A stretch of DNA of 8,161 bases from Ruminiclostridium sp. (GCA_017550775.1 JAFZOA010000551.1:1-8161); one strand, 5' to 3'; counted from the stretch's first letter, positions 1 to 6,282 are shown. Notes: generated from the letters alone by a model not told the origin. Program-made: numbers and translations.

Positions 1-48
1 CCCTGCCGAGGGGACGGGGGCGAGCAGCCCCCTTGTCAGCAGCCTCAT
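1..48 (-). CDS. Possible start of a further ORF downstream of the SecA-like gene, cut by the window edge
   Basis: On the minus strand an ATG at 48-46 follows the stop of the SecA-like gene (52-50) after one nucleotide. The frame stays open to the edge for 16 codons and reads MRLLTRGLLAPVPSAG, a basic start followed by small and hydrophobic residues. The tight spacing would fit a translationally coupled gene. Against this, the upstream bases (AGAAGTGA) are only a weak ribosome binding site. The segment also contains a perfect 6-bp GC stem with a 5-nt loop (16-21 with 27-32), so it may be non-coding structure after the last gene. No function can be assigned from 16 residues. Confidence 0.3.
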   Translation of the reverse strand, partial: MRLLTRGLLAPVPSAG

Positions 49-49
49 T

Positions 50-2410
50 TCACTTCTTGAACAGCTTTGCAAAGAACCCTTTTTTCTCTGTTTTCTCCGC
101 TTTTTCTTCGTCTTTTTTCTTGGGTGCAGGCGCGTCCGACGGGCGGTATTCGTCGTAATACTCGCCGTACTCGTCATAGTCGATATCGCCGGAGAGCGCC
201 TCCGCGAGCGAACGCCTTTCAAGCTCGTCGCCCGTATCTTCGAGCAGGTATGTGTATATGCGCTTCGGTTTCGGGACTTTAAGCGCGTCGATGCCGTCCT
301 CGGTCAGTATCTCAAGCCCTTTCCCCATGTCCGAGATCAGATCATCGCTCATCACCTCATAGAAGCCCTCACAGCGGATATTGTATTCCTCGGCGGGATT
401 CTCACCGCCTATCGCCGCAAGGTGTATGCTCTCGCGGAGCCACGACGCAAACTCCAGATAGCCGCTCCAGCGCGAGTTTATCATCGCAGCGGCGTATTCG
501 AGCTGCTTCGCCGCGACCGCTTCCTCACCGTACTTACCCACCGCCTCGTCGTAGAGTATCGGGAAGTTGTCCTGCCAGATCGTCGGCTTCTTCTCGCCGT
601 TGATGTACTTGCGGCGGGTGGAGAAGATAAGATCGCGGTGCTTCTCGCCGATCATCGTGAATCTGAGCAGTCTTACGCGCTCGTCGAGCGTCTTTCCCTG
701 TGATATCTTCTGTATGCGCGCAACTTCCTTGACGACCGCCTTGTCGGTTATCTCCTCCGATGTCAGTTCGGGGTACTTATGCGCGGGTATCAGGCGTTTG
801 AGCCTGTGTATGGTCATTATCTTCTCGTCGAGCGATACGAACAGCCGGCTCTGACCCGGGTCGCCCTGTCTTGCGGCACGCCCTCTGAGCTGGTCGTTTA
901 TGCGCGCGCTTTCCGCGAGGAACGTTCCTATCGCGTACAGTCCGCCCGCCTTCACCGCCTCGTCACGGTGCTTCTCGTCCGCGCCGCCGAGCCTTATGTC
1001 CACGCCGCGCCCCGCCATGTTGGTGGAGACCGTGACCGCGCCCGGCATACCCGCGCCCTTGATTATCCCGGCTTCAAGCTCGTCGTTCTTCGCGTTCAGC
1101 ACGGTGTGCTCTATCCCCGCGTCATTCAACAGCCCGGAAAGCCGCTCGCTCTGCGCTATGTCTGAGGTGCCGATAAGCACCGGCTGACCCTTCTCATGCG
1201 CCGCCTTAACTTCTCTTACCACCGCATTAAGCTTGCTTTCCTCGTCGTAGTAAACCGCCATGGGAAGGTCGGTGCGTATGGACGGCGTATTCGGCTCGAC
1301 GTGCTTCACCACAAGTCCGTAAAGCTCGTCGAACTCGTCCGCAGCGGTCACAGCCGTTCCGGTCATGCCGGAAACGCGTTCGTACTGCCGCAGGAAGAAC
1401 TGTATCGGTATGCTCCCCATTATCACGCCGCGCTCCGAGACGGTAAGCCCGTGTTTTAGCTCCACCGCCGATTGAAGCAGTCCGGGGAAGCAGCGGTTCT
1501 CGGTGGTGCGCCCGGTGAATGCGTCGATAATGCGTATCTGTCCGTCCTTGACGATGTAGTCCTTGTCCTCGGTAAGGACGTGAAGCGCGCTCAGCGAGTC
1601 GTTGAGCCGCGCGAGCAGTCCGTTGTTTTCCTCGTCGTAGATGTTGTCTATCCAGAAGTGCTCCTCCGCCTTTTCCTCGCCGTCGTGGGTCAGATAGGCG
1701 GTATTGGTGCCCTCGTCGGTCTCGTAGTCTCCCTCGCCGAGCGTCTTTGCGAACTCAAACACTCCGGGAAGCTCCGCGTCCGCCTCAACGTCCATTACTC
1801 CCGCGGCGATGAGCGGTATCCTCGCCTCGTCTATCAGCAGCGAGTCCGCCTCGTCCACAATGGCGTGGGTCTTTTCAAACCCTCTCCCCACCGCTTCCTC
1901 CGGCGAGAACACAAGGAAGTCCCGCAGGAAGTCAAATCCGCACTCCCGCACCGTGGTGTAAAGCACGTCCGCCCGGTATGCGCTCCTGCGCTCGTCATGC
2001 GGGGTCTTTTCGGTGATGCAGGCCGTGGTGATGCCGAGCAGGTCGTACGCCGGCTTCATCCACTCCCTGTCGCGGTTGGCGAGGTAGTCGTTGAAGGTGA
2101 GGATATGGACGTGCTCGGAACAGCATACTACCGAGTGGAATGCCGCGAACACGGCGGCAATGGTCTTGCCCTCGCCGGTCGCGAGTTCCACAGCGTTTGC
2201 GTCCTCAAGGTACGCGCCCGCCATGATCTGCGAATCGAACGGTGTCACGCCGAGACCCTTCTCCACCGCGAGATATACCGCCGCGAAAGCGCTCACAGAG
2301 TCCTTTTCGTCCTTAGCTCTGCGAATGAGGGCTTCTGTGGAGCCGTCACGGGCGGCGTTCTTCACCGCCGAGACAAATTCGGCAGGTTTCTTTTCAAATC
2401 CTTTTATCAT
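50..2410 (-). CDS. secA: SecA-family preprotein translocase ATPase, divergent SecA2-like
   Basis: A motor ATPase of the SecA family, which binds the membrane-bound SecYEG channel and drives proteins across the membrane by ATP hydrolysis. Seen in the 786 residues: a Q-motif-like FDSQ (58-61), Walker A ATGEGKT (77-83), DEAD box (186-189) followed by LLIDEARIPL (191-200), a region at about 210-345 matching the preprotein cross-linking domain, GMTGTA (348-353), TNMAGRGVDI (463-472), QLRGRAARQGDPG (507-519), then the helical scaffold and two-helix finger at about 640-690. The N-terminus is about 25 residues shorter than in canonical SecA. The C-terminus lacks the cysteine-rich zinc motif and ends in an acidic Asp/Glu/Tyr stretch (743-755) and a lysine-rich tail closing in FFAKLFKK. 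Length, divergence and missing zinc motif suggest an accessory SecA2, but no accessory Sec partner is in view. It could be the only SecA of the cell, which this window cannot exclude. The ATG at 2410 has AAAGGAA about 9 nt upstream. Confidence 0.93.
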   Translation of the reverse strand: MIKGFEKKPAEFVSAVKNAARDGSTEALIRRAKDEKDSVSAFAAVYLAVEKGLGVTPFDSQIMAGAYLEDANAVELATGEGKTIAAVFAAFHSVVCCSEHVHILTFNDYLANRDREWMKPAYDLLGITTACITEKTPHDERRSAYRADVLYTTVRECGFDFLRDFLVFSPEEAVGRGFEKTHAIVDEADSLLIDEARIPLIAAGVMDVEADAELPGVFEFAKTLGEGDYETDEGTNTAYLTHDGEEKAEEHFWIDNIYDEENNGLLARLNDSLSALHVLTEDKDYIVKDGQIRIIDAFTGRTTENRCFPGLLQSAVELKHGLTVSERGVIMGSIPIQFFLRQYERVSGMTGTAVTAADEFDELYGLVVKHVEPNTPSIRTDLPMAVYYDEESKLNAVVREVKAAHEKGQPVLIGTSDIAQSERLSGLLNDAGIEHTVLNAKNDELEAGIIKGAGMPGAVTVSTNMAGRGVDIRLGGADEKHRDEAVKAGGLYAIGTFLAESARINDQLRGRAARQGDPGQSRLFVSLDEKIMTIHRLKRLIPAHKYPELTSEEITDKAVVKEVARIQKISQGKTLDERVRLLRFTMIGEKHRDLIFSTRRKYINGEKKPTIWQDNFPILYDEAVGKYGEEAVAAKQLEYAAAMINSRWSGYLEFASWLRESIHLAAIGGENPAEEYNIRCEGFYEVMSDDLISDMGKGLEILTEDGIDALKVPKPKRIYTYLLEDTGDELERRSLAEALSGDIDYDEYGEYYDEYRPSDAPAPKKKDEEKAEKTEKKGFFAKLFKK

Positions 2411-2452
2411 AAATACCGTTCCTTTTCATGTCATATAAATCATATAATATAA

Positions 2453-2481
2453 AGTATATCACAAAAACATAACAAAATCAA
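2453..2481 (-). promoter_or_regulatory. Sigma-A-type promoter candidate for the SecA-like gene
   Basis: Read on the minus strand: a -35 box TTGATT (2481-2476), a 17-nt spacer, and a -10 box TATACT (2458-2453) preceded by an extended -10 TGA (2461-2459). Transcription would start near 2446, giving a leader of about 35 nt before the ATG at 2410. The match and the spacing are good, but this is read by eye only. Confidence 0.6.
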
Positions 2482-2496
2482 TAAAACCTATTGATT
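2476..2496. repeat. Perfect inverted repeat holding the -35 boxes of both divergent promoters
   Basis: AATCAATA (2476-2483) and TATTGATT (2489-2496) are perfect inverted copies separated by 5 nt (AAACC). Each arm includes the TTGATT -35 hexamer of one of the two divergent promoter candidates. The repeat could be a dyad operator for a regulator acting on both sides, or a simple consequence of two identical -35 boxes facing away from each other. Confidence 0.6.
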
Positions 2497-2519
2497 ATTT
2501 TTGAAAAATGTGCAATAAT
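2491..2519 (+). promoter_or_regulatory. Sigma-A-type promoter candidate for glmU and the genes behind it
   Basis: A -35 box TTGATT (2491-2496), a 17-nt spacer and a -10 box AATAAT (2514-2519) with an extended -10 TGC (2511-2513). Transcription would start near 2526, giving a leader of about 280 nt that carries the hairpin at 2536-2563 and the whole palindromic element. No better candidate closer to glmU was found. Confidence 0.5.
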
Positions 2520-2535
2520 AGTATAGCTGTTTTTG

Positions 2536-2563
2536 TTATTACTGCGGCACAACCGCATAATAA
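2536..2563 (+). promoter_or_regulatory. Stem-loop near the 5' end of the predicted glmU leader
   Basis: TTATTA, one unpaired C, TGCGG, a CACAA loop, CCGCA, TAATAA: an 11-bp stem with one bulged base. No T-run follows on either strand, so it is not a factor-independent terminator. It would sit about 10 nt from the predicted transcript start, where such stems can protect the 5' end of a message. That role is inference. Confidence 0.5.
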
Positions 2564-2586
2564 TCAGGCTCTGTCACAACATTTCT

Positions 2587-2617
2587 CAGTTAACAGTTAA
2601 CAGTTTACAGGTTACAG
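2587..2617 (-). repeat. Left heptamer tandem repeat of the palindrome
   Basis: Read on the minus strand this is CTGTAAC, CTGTAAA, CTGTTAA, CTGTTAA and a final CTG: four degenerate 7-bp units. The two inner units are the same as those in the right array; the two outer ones have drifted to CTGTTAA. Confidence 0.75.
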
Positions 2618-2624
2618 GTATGGT

Positions 2625-2639
2625 GTCGCCTGCGGCGAC
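2625..2639. repeat. Left GC-rich hairpin of the palindrome
   Basis: GTCGCC (2625-2630) pairs perfectly with GGCGAC (2634-2639) around a TGC loop. It is the counterpart of the hairpin at 2716-2732 in the other arm. Confidence 0.75.
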
Positions 2640-2715
2640 TTATTTAAATCGTGACGAAACAAGTAAGTACCTGTTGAAGACACAACGATCTTCCAATTTT
2701 GTCACAATTCAGATA

Positions 2716-2732
2716 TGTCCGCGCAGCGGACA
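2716..2732. repeat. Right GC-rich hairpin of the palindrome
   Basis: TGTCCGC (2716-2722) pairs perfectly with GCGGACA (2726-2732) around a GCA loop. Compared with the left hairpin in inverted orientation, two adjacent stem pairs are exchanged (G-C and C-G swapped) while pairing is kept. Confidence 0.75.
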
Positions 2733-2738
2733 CCTCAA

Positions 2739-2780
2739 CTGTAACCTGTAAACTGTAACCTGTAAACTGTAACCTGTAAA
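2739..2780 (+). repeat. Right heptamer tandem repeat, three perfect 14-bp copies
   Basis: CTGTAAC and CTGTAAA alternate six times without a mismatch, giving three exact copies of a 14-bp unit that end 11 nt before the glmU GGAGG. The perfect copies suggest recent expansion by slippage, and copy number could vary between strains. Confidence 0.85.
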
Positions 2781-2804
2781 CGAAAATATACGGAGGAAAT
2801 ACAG

Positions 2805-4190
2805 ATGAGTTACTGTGCTATAGTTCTTGCCGCGGGTGACGGCAAGAGAATGAAGTCCTCAAAGCCCAAGGTAATGTGCGAGGTGCTCGGCGACCCGATG
2901 ATCGACTGGGTTCTCGACGGAGTAAGGGACGCGGGAATACCTGACAACAAGGTCGGCGTCGTGATAGGAAGCGGCGCGGATACCGTCAAAGCCCACCTCG
3001 CAAAGCGCGGCGAATACCGCACCTTCATGCAGACCGAGCGCAAGGGTACCGGTCATGCGGTAATGCAGGCAGCGGAGATGATAAAAGCGGGTGAGAACGT
3101 GCTCGTGCTGTGCGGCGACGCGCCGTTCATCAACGGTGACGTGCTTACCACAGCTCTCAACGAACACGTTCACAGCGGAAACGACGTTACCGTGATAACC
3201 GCCGATCTTCCCGACCCGGCGGGCTACGGAAGGATCATACGCGGCGAGAACGGAGAGCTTTCCGGGATCGTCGAGAAGAAGGACTGCACACTCGTGCAGC
3301 TCGGCATAACCGAGATCAACTCCGGGGTGTACTGGTTCAAGGCTTCCGCCCTCGCGGACGCGCTCCCGAAGCTTTCCGCGGACAACGCGGCGGGCGAATA
3401 CTACCTCACCGACACGGTGAGCATAATCCTCGAAAGCGGCGGCAAAGCCGGGACATTCACCGCCGAGGACGGGGATATCGTTCTCGGAGCGAACAACCGC
3501 GCAGACCTGCTCGCGCTCAACATCATAGCAAAGATGCAGGTGATACAGCGCCACCTCGACGAGGGTGTCGAGTTCGTCTCCACCGACGGTATCATCATCG
3601 GAAGAAACGTTCAGATCGGGCGCGACACCACCATTCTCCCGGGGACTATACTGCGCGGGAACACGGTAATCGGCGAGAACTGTAATATAGGCCCCAACAC
3701 CCTTATCGAGAACTGCCGCATCGGAAACGGTGTTACGCTCAACAGCGTTCAGGCTTACGATTCGCGGGTATGCGACCGCGTCAAGGCGGGACCGTTCGTT
3801 CAGCTTCGCCCCGGCACCGTACTGCATGACGGCGTGAAGATCGGCGACTTCGTGGAGATCAAGAACTCTGAGATCGGCGTGAACACGGCTGTCGCGCACC
3901 TTACATACGTCGGCGACAGCGATGTCGGCAAGGGCGTGAACTTCGGCTGCGGCTGCGTAACGGCAAACTACGACGGGATCAACAAGTACCGCACGAAGAT
4001 AGGCGACTATGCATTCATAGGCTGCAACACCAACCTCATAGCGCCGGTGGAGATAGGAGAAAATGCCACCACTGCGGCAGGCTCCACTATAACAAAGGCA
4101 GTCCCGCCAGACAGCCTTGCCGTTGAGCGCTCCCAGACAAAGATAATCGAGAACTGGGAGAAGAATTTCCAGCGCATAAAGAAAGCGTGA
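2805..4190 (+). CDS. glmU: Bifunctional GlmU: GlcNAc-1-phosphate uridyltransferase / glucosamine-1-phosphate acetyltransferase
   Basis: A cytosolic enzyme making UDP-GlcNAc for peptidoglycan and other wall polymers: it acetylates glucosamine-1-phosphate with acetyl-CoA, then couples the product to UTP. Seen: an N-terminal nucleotidyltransferase domain (about 1-230) with LAAGDGKRMKS (8-18), PKV with Lys22, QTERKGTGHAV (76-86), LCGD with Asp105, and NAAGEYYLTD (194-203). A linker helix leads to a left-handed beta-helix of hexapeptide repeats (about 255-435) with QLRPGT, AHLTYVGD containing the expected catalytic His365, and NYDG (388-391). The 461-residue length is normal for the family. The start has GGAGG with 8-nt spacing. 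One oddity is Lys14 where E. coli and B. subtilis have Thr in GxGTRM. The next gene is a CPBP protein, not prs as in Bacillus. Confidence 0.97.
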   Translation: MSYCAIVLAAGDGKRMKSSKPKVMCEVLGDPMIDWVLDGVRDAGIPDNKVGVVIGSGADTVKAHLAKRGEYRTFMQTERKGTGHAVMQAAEMIKAGENVLVLCGDAPFINGDVLTTALNEHVHSGNDVTVITADLPDPAGYGRIIRGENGELSGIVEKKDCTLVQLGITEINSGVYWFKASALADALPKLSADNAAGEYYLTDTVSIILESGGKAGTFTAEDGDIVLGANNRADLLALNIIAKMQVIQRHLDEGVEFVSTDGIIIGRNVQIGRDTTILPGTILRGNTVIGENCNIGPNTLIENCRIGNGVTLNSVQAYDSRVCDRVKAGPFVQLRPGTVLHDGVKIGDFVEIKNSEIGVNTAVAHLTYVGDSDVGKGVNFGCGCVTANYDGINKYRTKIGDYAFIGCNTNLIAPVEIGENATTAAGSTITKAVPPDSLAVERSQTKIIENWEKNFQRIKKA

Positions 4191-4207
4191 TACCCGGAGG
4201 GAAGAAA

Positions 4208-5278
4208 ATGTCTGAAGAGTTGACTGTGCGGACTGAGAATGAGATGATCCCGCAGTACAAAAAAACGGTGCTGCTCGTAAGCACGCTGTTCATGCTGATC
4301 TTCGTGCTGCGGTACATCGCCGTGGTGCTGATAGAATACGTCGCTATAACTCTCAGCGGCGAGCTTGACTACCAGGTGGTGTATATCATCGAGCTTTCGA
4401 TATCGGGGCTGTTCCTACAGGTCTTACCGGCGGTCATAGCGGCGTTCATGTTCGGCTATCTCGGCAAGAACGGACGAGGTATAAAGTGCCTGTACACGAT
4501 ACCGAAGAGCACTACGCGGGCGATCGGAAATTTCAGCGCAGTGTACGGCTTCGGCAACATATTCAATATCCTCACCATAATCGTGACCTATTTTATCACC
4601 AGCAAAGCCGACATCACCCGTAAGCTCAACACAGTCGCAGATCAGAGCACCCTCGGTCTCGGCGGGGCATGGTTCATGTTCTTCCTGCTCGTGGTGATAG
4701 CCCCGATATTTGAGGAGTTCATCTTCCGCGGCGCGATACAGACCGCTCTCAAGCCCTACGGCAACGGGCTCGCCATATTTGTGAGCGGCATACTTTTCGG
4801 CATCTACCACGGCAACTTCCAACAGGTATTCTACACCGCCGCGGCGGGGATAGCGCTCGGCTACATCGCAAATGTCACCGGCTCGATCTTCCCCACCACG
4901 ATAATCCACGCGATGATGAACTTTATCGGCGGCGTAATGGTACTGCTGATAAACACGGAACCGGTGCAGGAATATATCATAAACGGCAGTGAGGAGTCCA
5001 TACCGGACAGCGACATGATCTGGGTGGCAATGTACGGCATATTCATGGTGAGCGTGCTGATACTGATACTTGTCGGGCTCATCACAGCAATAATGAAAAT
5101 AAAGCAGATAAAGCGCTACAAAGCACCGAAGGTCTGGGGCGAGGTAAAGAACTCCAGAAAGGTAGCGATGCTCGTATTCACCGTCCCCACGATAATATCC
5201 GCTATTCTTGTTGTCGGAACGTTCAGCGGTGTGCCGGATGAGATCATCTATGACTTCCTGAAAGGCGTGGTCGGATGA
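4208..5278 (+). CDS. CPBP family intramembrane metalloprotease-like protein (first of a pair)
   Basis: A polytopic membrane protein of the CPBP (CAAX protease / bacteriocin-processing, Abi) family, whose members cleave, or are thought to cleave, substrates within the membrane; the substrate here is unknown. Seen in 356 residues: about eight hydrophobic segments (near 19-47, 58-85, 110-131, 153-168, 186-200, 205-222, 272-297 and 317-340) and the three family motifs, EEFIFRG (169-175), FxxxH ending at His201, and HAMMN (234-238). All the expected metal-binding and catalytic residues are present, so it looks active. I chose the ATG at 4208 because GGAGG (4196-4200) lies 7 nt upstream. A GTG at 4187, overlapping the glmU stop, would put that ribosome binding site inside the gene. 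The 17-nt gap after glmU implies co-transcription. Confidence 0.9.
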   Translation: MSEELTVRTENEMIPQYKKTVLLVSTLFMLIFVLRYIAVVLIEYVAITLSGELDYQVVYIIELSISGLFLQVLPAVIAAFMFGYLGKNGRGIKCLYTIPKSTTRAIGNFSAVYGFGNIFNILTIIVTYFITSKADITRKLNTVADQSTLGLGGAWFMFFLLVVIAPIFEEFIFRGAIQTALKPYGNGLAIFVSGILFGIYHGNFQQVFYTAAAGIALGYIANVTGSIFPTTIIHAMMNFIGGVMVLLINTEPVQEYIINGSEESIPDSDMIWVAMYGIFMVSVLILILVGLITAIMKIKQIKRYKAPKVWGEVKNSRKVAMLVFTVPTIISAILVVGTFSGVPDEIIYDFLKGVVG

Positions 5279-6282
5279 ACAGCGCCGCTCCCGACAGCCG
5301 GGAATACGAGGTAAAGAAGCTCGCGCTCAGATACGGCATAGCGGCGGCAATACTGATACTCAACAGTCAGTGGCTGACGGCAGTGTTCGTTGCCGTCACA
5401 TACTCCGTAGTCGCCCTGCTCCCGAATGCAGCGGAGCTCAGCAACACAGGAACGGATTCAGGCTTTGTGCTTATCATGTTCCTGAACGAGATAGCGTCCT
5501 ATCTGTTCCCGCTGATAGGATTTATGGTGGTTTTCAGGGGTGATCTTGCGCGGAACGGGAAGACTCCCCCGGGGGAGGGCTACCGGCGGTTCATCGGAGA
5601 AACGCCTGTCCTCTATCTTGCGGGGATCGGTGTCGCTATGACCTGCGGCACGTTCACAAGCATCATCTCCCGCCTTCTCAACTACCTTCTCGGGATCCCG
5701 CAGACAAAGACCGCATTCTCGGACACCTTGCCCACAAGCCCGGTTATGTTCGCGGCGTTCATGTTCTGTATCTGCGTAATTGCGCCGGTGAGTGAGGAAT
5801 TGCTGTACCGGCACATACTGTTGAGACCGCTCCGGCAGTACGGGGATATAATGCCGGCGTTCATATCGGCGCTTTTGTTCGCACTTTCCCACTATAACTT
5901 CGACCAGTTCCTGTACACTTTCGGGTTCGGCTTTTTCCTCGCGATAATAGCTATACGCTCGGATTCCGTTATCCCGACGATCATAGTACATTCTCTCAAC
6001 AACATCGTCGTGTGCTTCAACACCTATATGCCGGAGACCTTCGGTAGCGACTCTCTGGACAGCTTTTTCCATACTCTCGGAGGTATTTGCTCGAGAATAG
6101 AGAATACGCTGTTTTTCGCGGGTCTTTTTGCTGCGCTGCTTACGATACCGCTGCACCTGCTGCGGCTTAAAGAGGGGGATATCCCGGCGAAGCGGCAATT
6201 CGTGCTGTTTTTAAAGAGCCCGCTGTTTGTCGCGTCGGTGGGAATAATGCTTGTAATAACGTTCCTTAAACTTTATAAATAG
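5275..6282 (+). CDS. CPBP family intramembrane metalloprotease-like protein (second of a pair)
   Basis: A second CPBP-family membrane protein of 335 residues. Seen: hydrophobic segments near 20-50, 64-87, 112-140, 157-172, 193-206, 211-228, 276-295 and 313-332, with motifs EELLYRH (174-180), FALSH ending at His206, and HSLNN (239-243), so the active-site set is complete. Its ATG overlaps the stop of the preceding gene (ATGA at 5275-5278) and has only a weak ribosome binding site, which suggests translational coupling. It resembles its neighbour mainly around the motifs (EExxxR, FxxxH, HxxxN), so the pair may come from an old duplication or be a functional heterodimer; both are inference. Loops and tails differ clearly. 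Confidence 0.9.
   Translation: MNSAAPDSREYEVKKLALRYGIAAAILILNSQWLTAVFVAVTYSVVALLPNAAELSNTGTDSGFVLIMFLNEIASYLFPLIGFMVVFRGDLARNGKTPPGEGYRRFIGETPVLYLAGIGVAMTCGTFTSIISRLLNYLLGIPQTKTAFSDTLPTSPVMFAAFMFCICVIAPVSEELLYRHILLRPLRQYGDIMPAFISALLFALSHYNFDQFLYTFGFGFFLAIIAIRSDSVIPTIIVHSLNNIVVCFNTYMPETFGSDSLDSFFHTLGGICSRIENTLFFAGLFAALLTIPLHLLRLKEGDIPAKRQFVLFLKSPLFVASVGIMLVITFLKLYK
6251..6279 (+). promoter_or_regulatory. Internal promoter candidate for the nucleotidyltransferase gene
   Basis: TTGTAA (6251-6256), a 17-nt spacer, TATAAA (6274-6279). It lies inside the last codons of the second CPBP gene. A transcript starting 7 or 8 nt after the -10 box would begin at about 6286-6287, just at the GGGGAG ribosome binding site of the next gene. 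The sequence fit is good, but chance occurrence in AT-rich codons is possible. Confidence 0.4.

Larger units (their letters stand above)
2587..2769. repeat. Long imperfect palindrome (MITE-like or structured-RNA-like element)
   Basis: The 69-nt arms 2587-2655 and 2701-2769 align as ungapped inverted copies around a centre at 2678, with about 55 of 69 positions identical by hand count. The arms contain, from outside in: 7-bp tandem units, a 17-nt perfect match (2601-2617 with 2739-2755), a GC-rich hairpin in each arm, and an AT-rich stretch ending in GTGAC/GTCAC. The 45-nt centre has a small stem, GAAGA (2676-2680) with TCTTC (2689-2693). There is no transposase frame and no clear target-site duplication. 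Its right end lies only about a dozen bases before the glmU ribosome binding site. Confidence 0.8.
2411..2804. other. Divergent intergenic region between the SecA-like gene and glmU
   Basis: A stretch of 394 bp with no convincing gene, markedly AT-richer on its SecA side (2411-2540) than the flanking coding DNA. It contains, from left to right, a minus-strand promoter candidate, a plus-strand promoter candidate, a leader hairpin (2536-2563), a long imperfect palindrome (2587-2769) with tandem heptamers at both ends, and the glmU ribosome binding site (GGAGG at 2792-2796). A 72-codon frame at 2533-2751 runs through the palindrome but has no ribosome binding site and no protein-like composition. 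Confidence 0.85.

Noticed and set aside
1472..2452. A 326-codon plus-strand frame opposite the SecA-like gene
   Set aside because: It is antisense to a gene with clear SecA motifs, is rich in Arg and Val as expected from the complement of GC-rich codons, and shows no recognisable domain.
2533..2751. A 72-codon plus-strand frame in the intergenic region
   Set aside because: It has no ribosome binding site, crosses the palindrome and heptamer repeats, and its translation lacks protein-like features.
2587..2780. CRISPR array
   Set aside because: The repeats are 7-14 bp, directly adjacent without spacers, and inverted between the two ends.
2570..2800. Complete insertion sequence with target-site duplication
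   Set aside because: No transposase frame is present and the bases flanking the palindrome do not show a matching direct repeat.
2526..2804. glmS-type ribozyme or other known riboswitch in the glmU leader
   Set aside because: I could not recognise conserved core sequences of a known class; the structure is explained by the palindrome and one simple stem.
2859..3899. A 346-codon minus-strand frame opposite glmU
   Set aside because: It is a shadow of the conserved glmU reading frame with low-complexity Val/Arg/Asp composition and no plausible ribosome binding site.
4187..4207. GTG start at 4187 for the first CPBP gene
   Set aside because: It would overlap the glmU stop and include the GGAGG that is ideally placed for the ATG at 4208.
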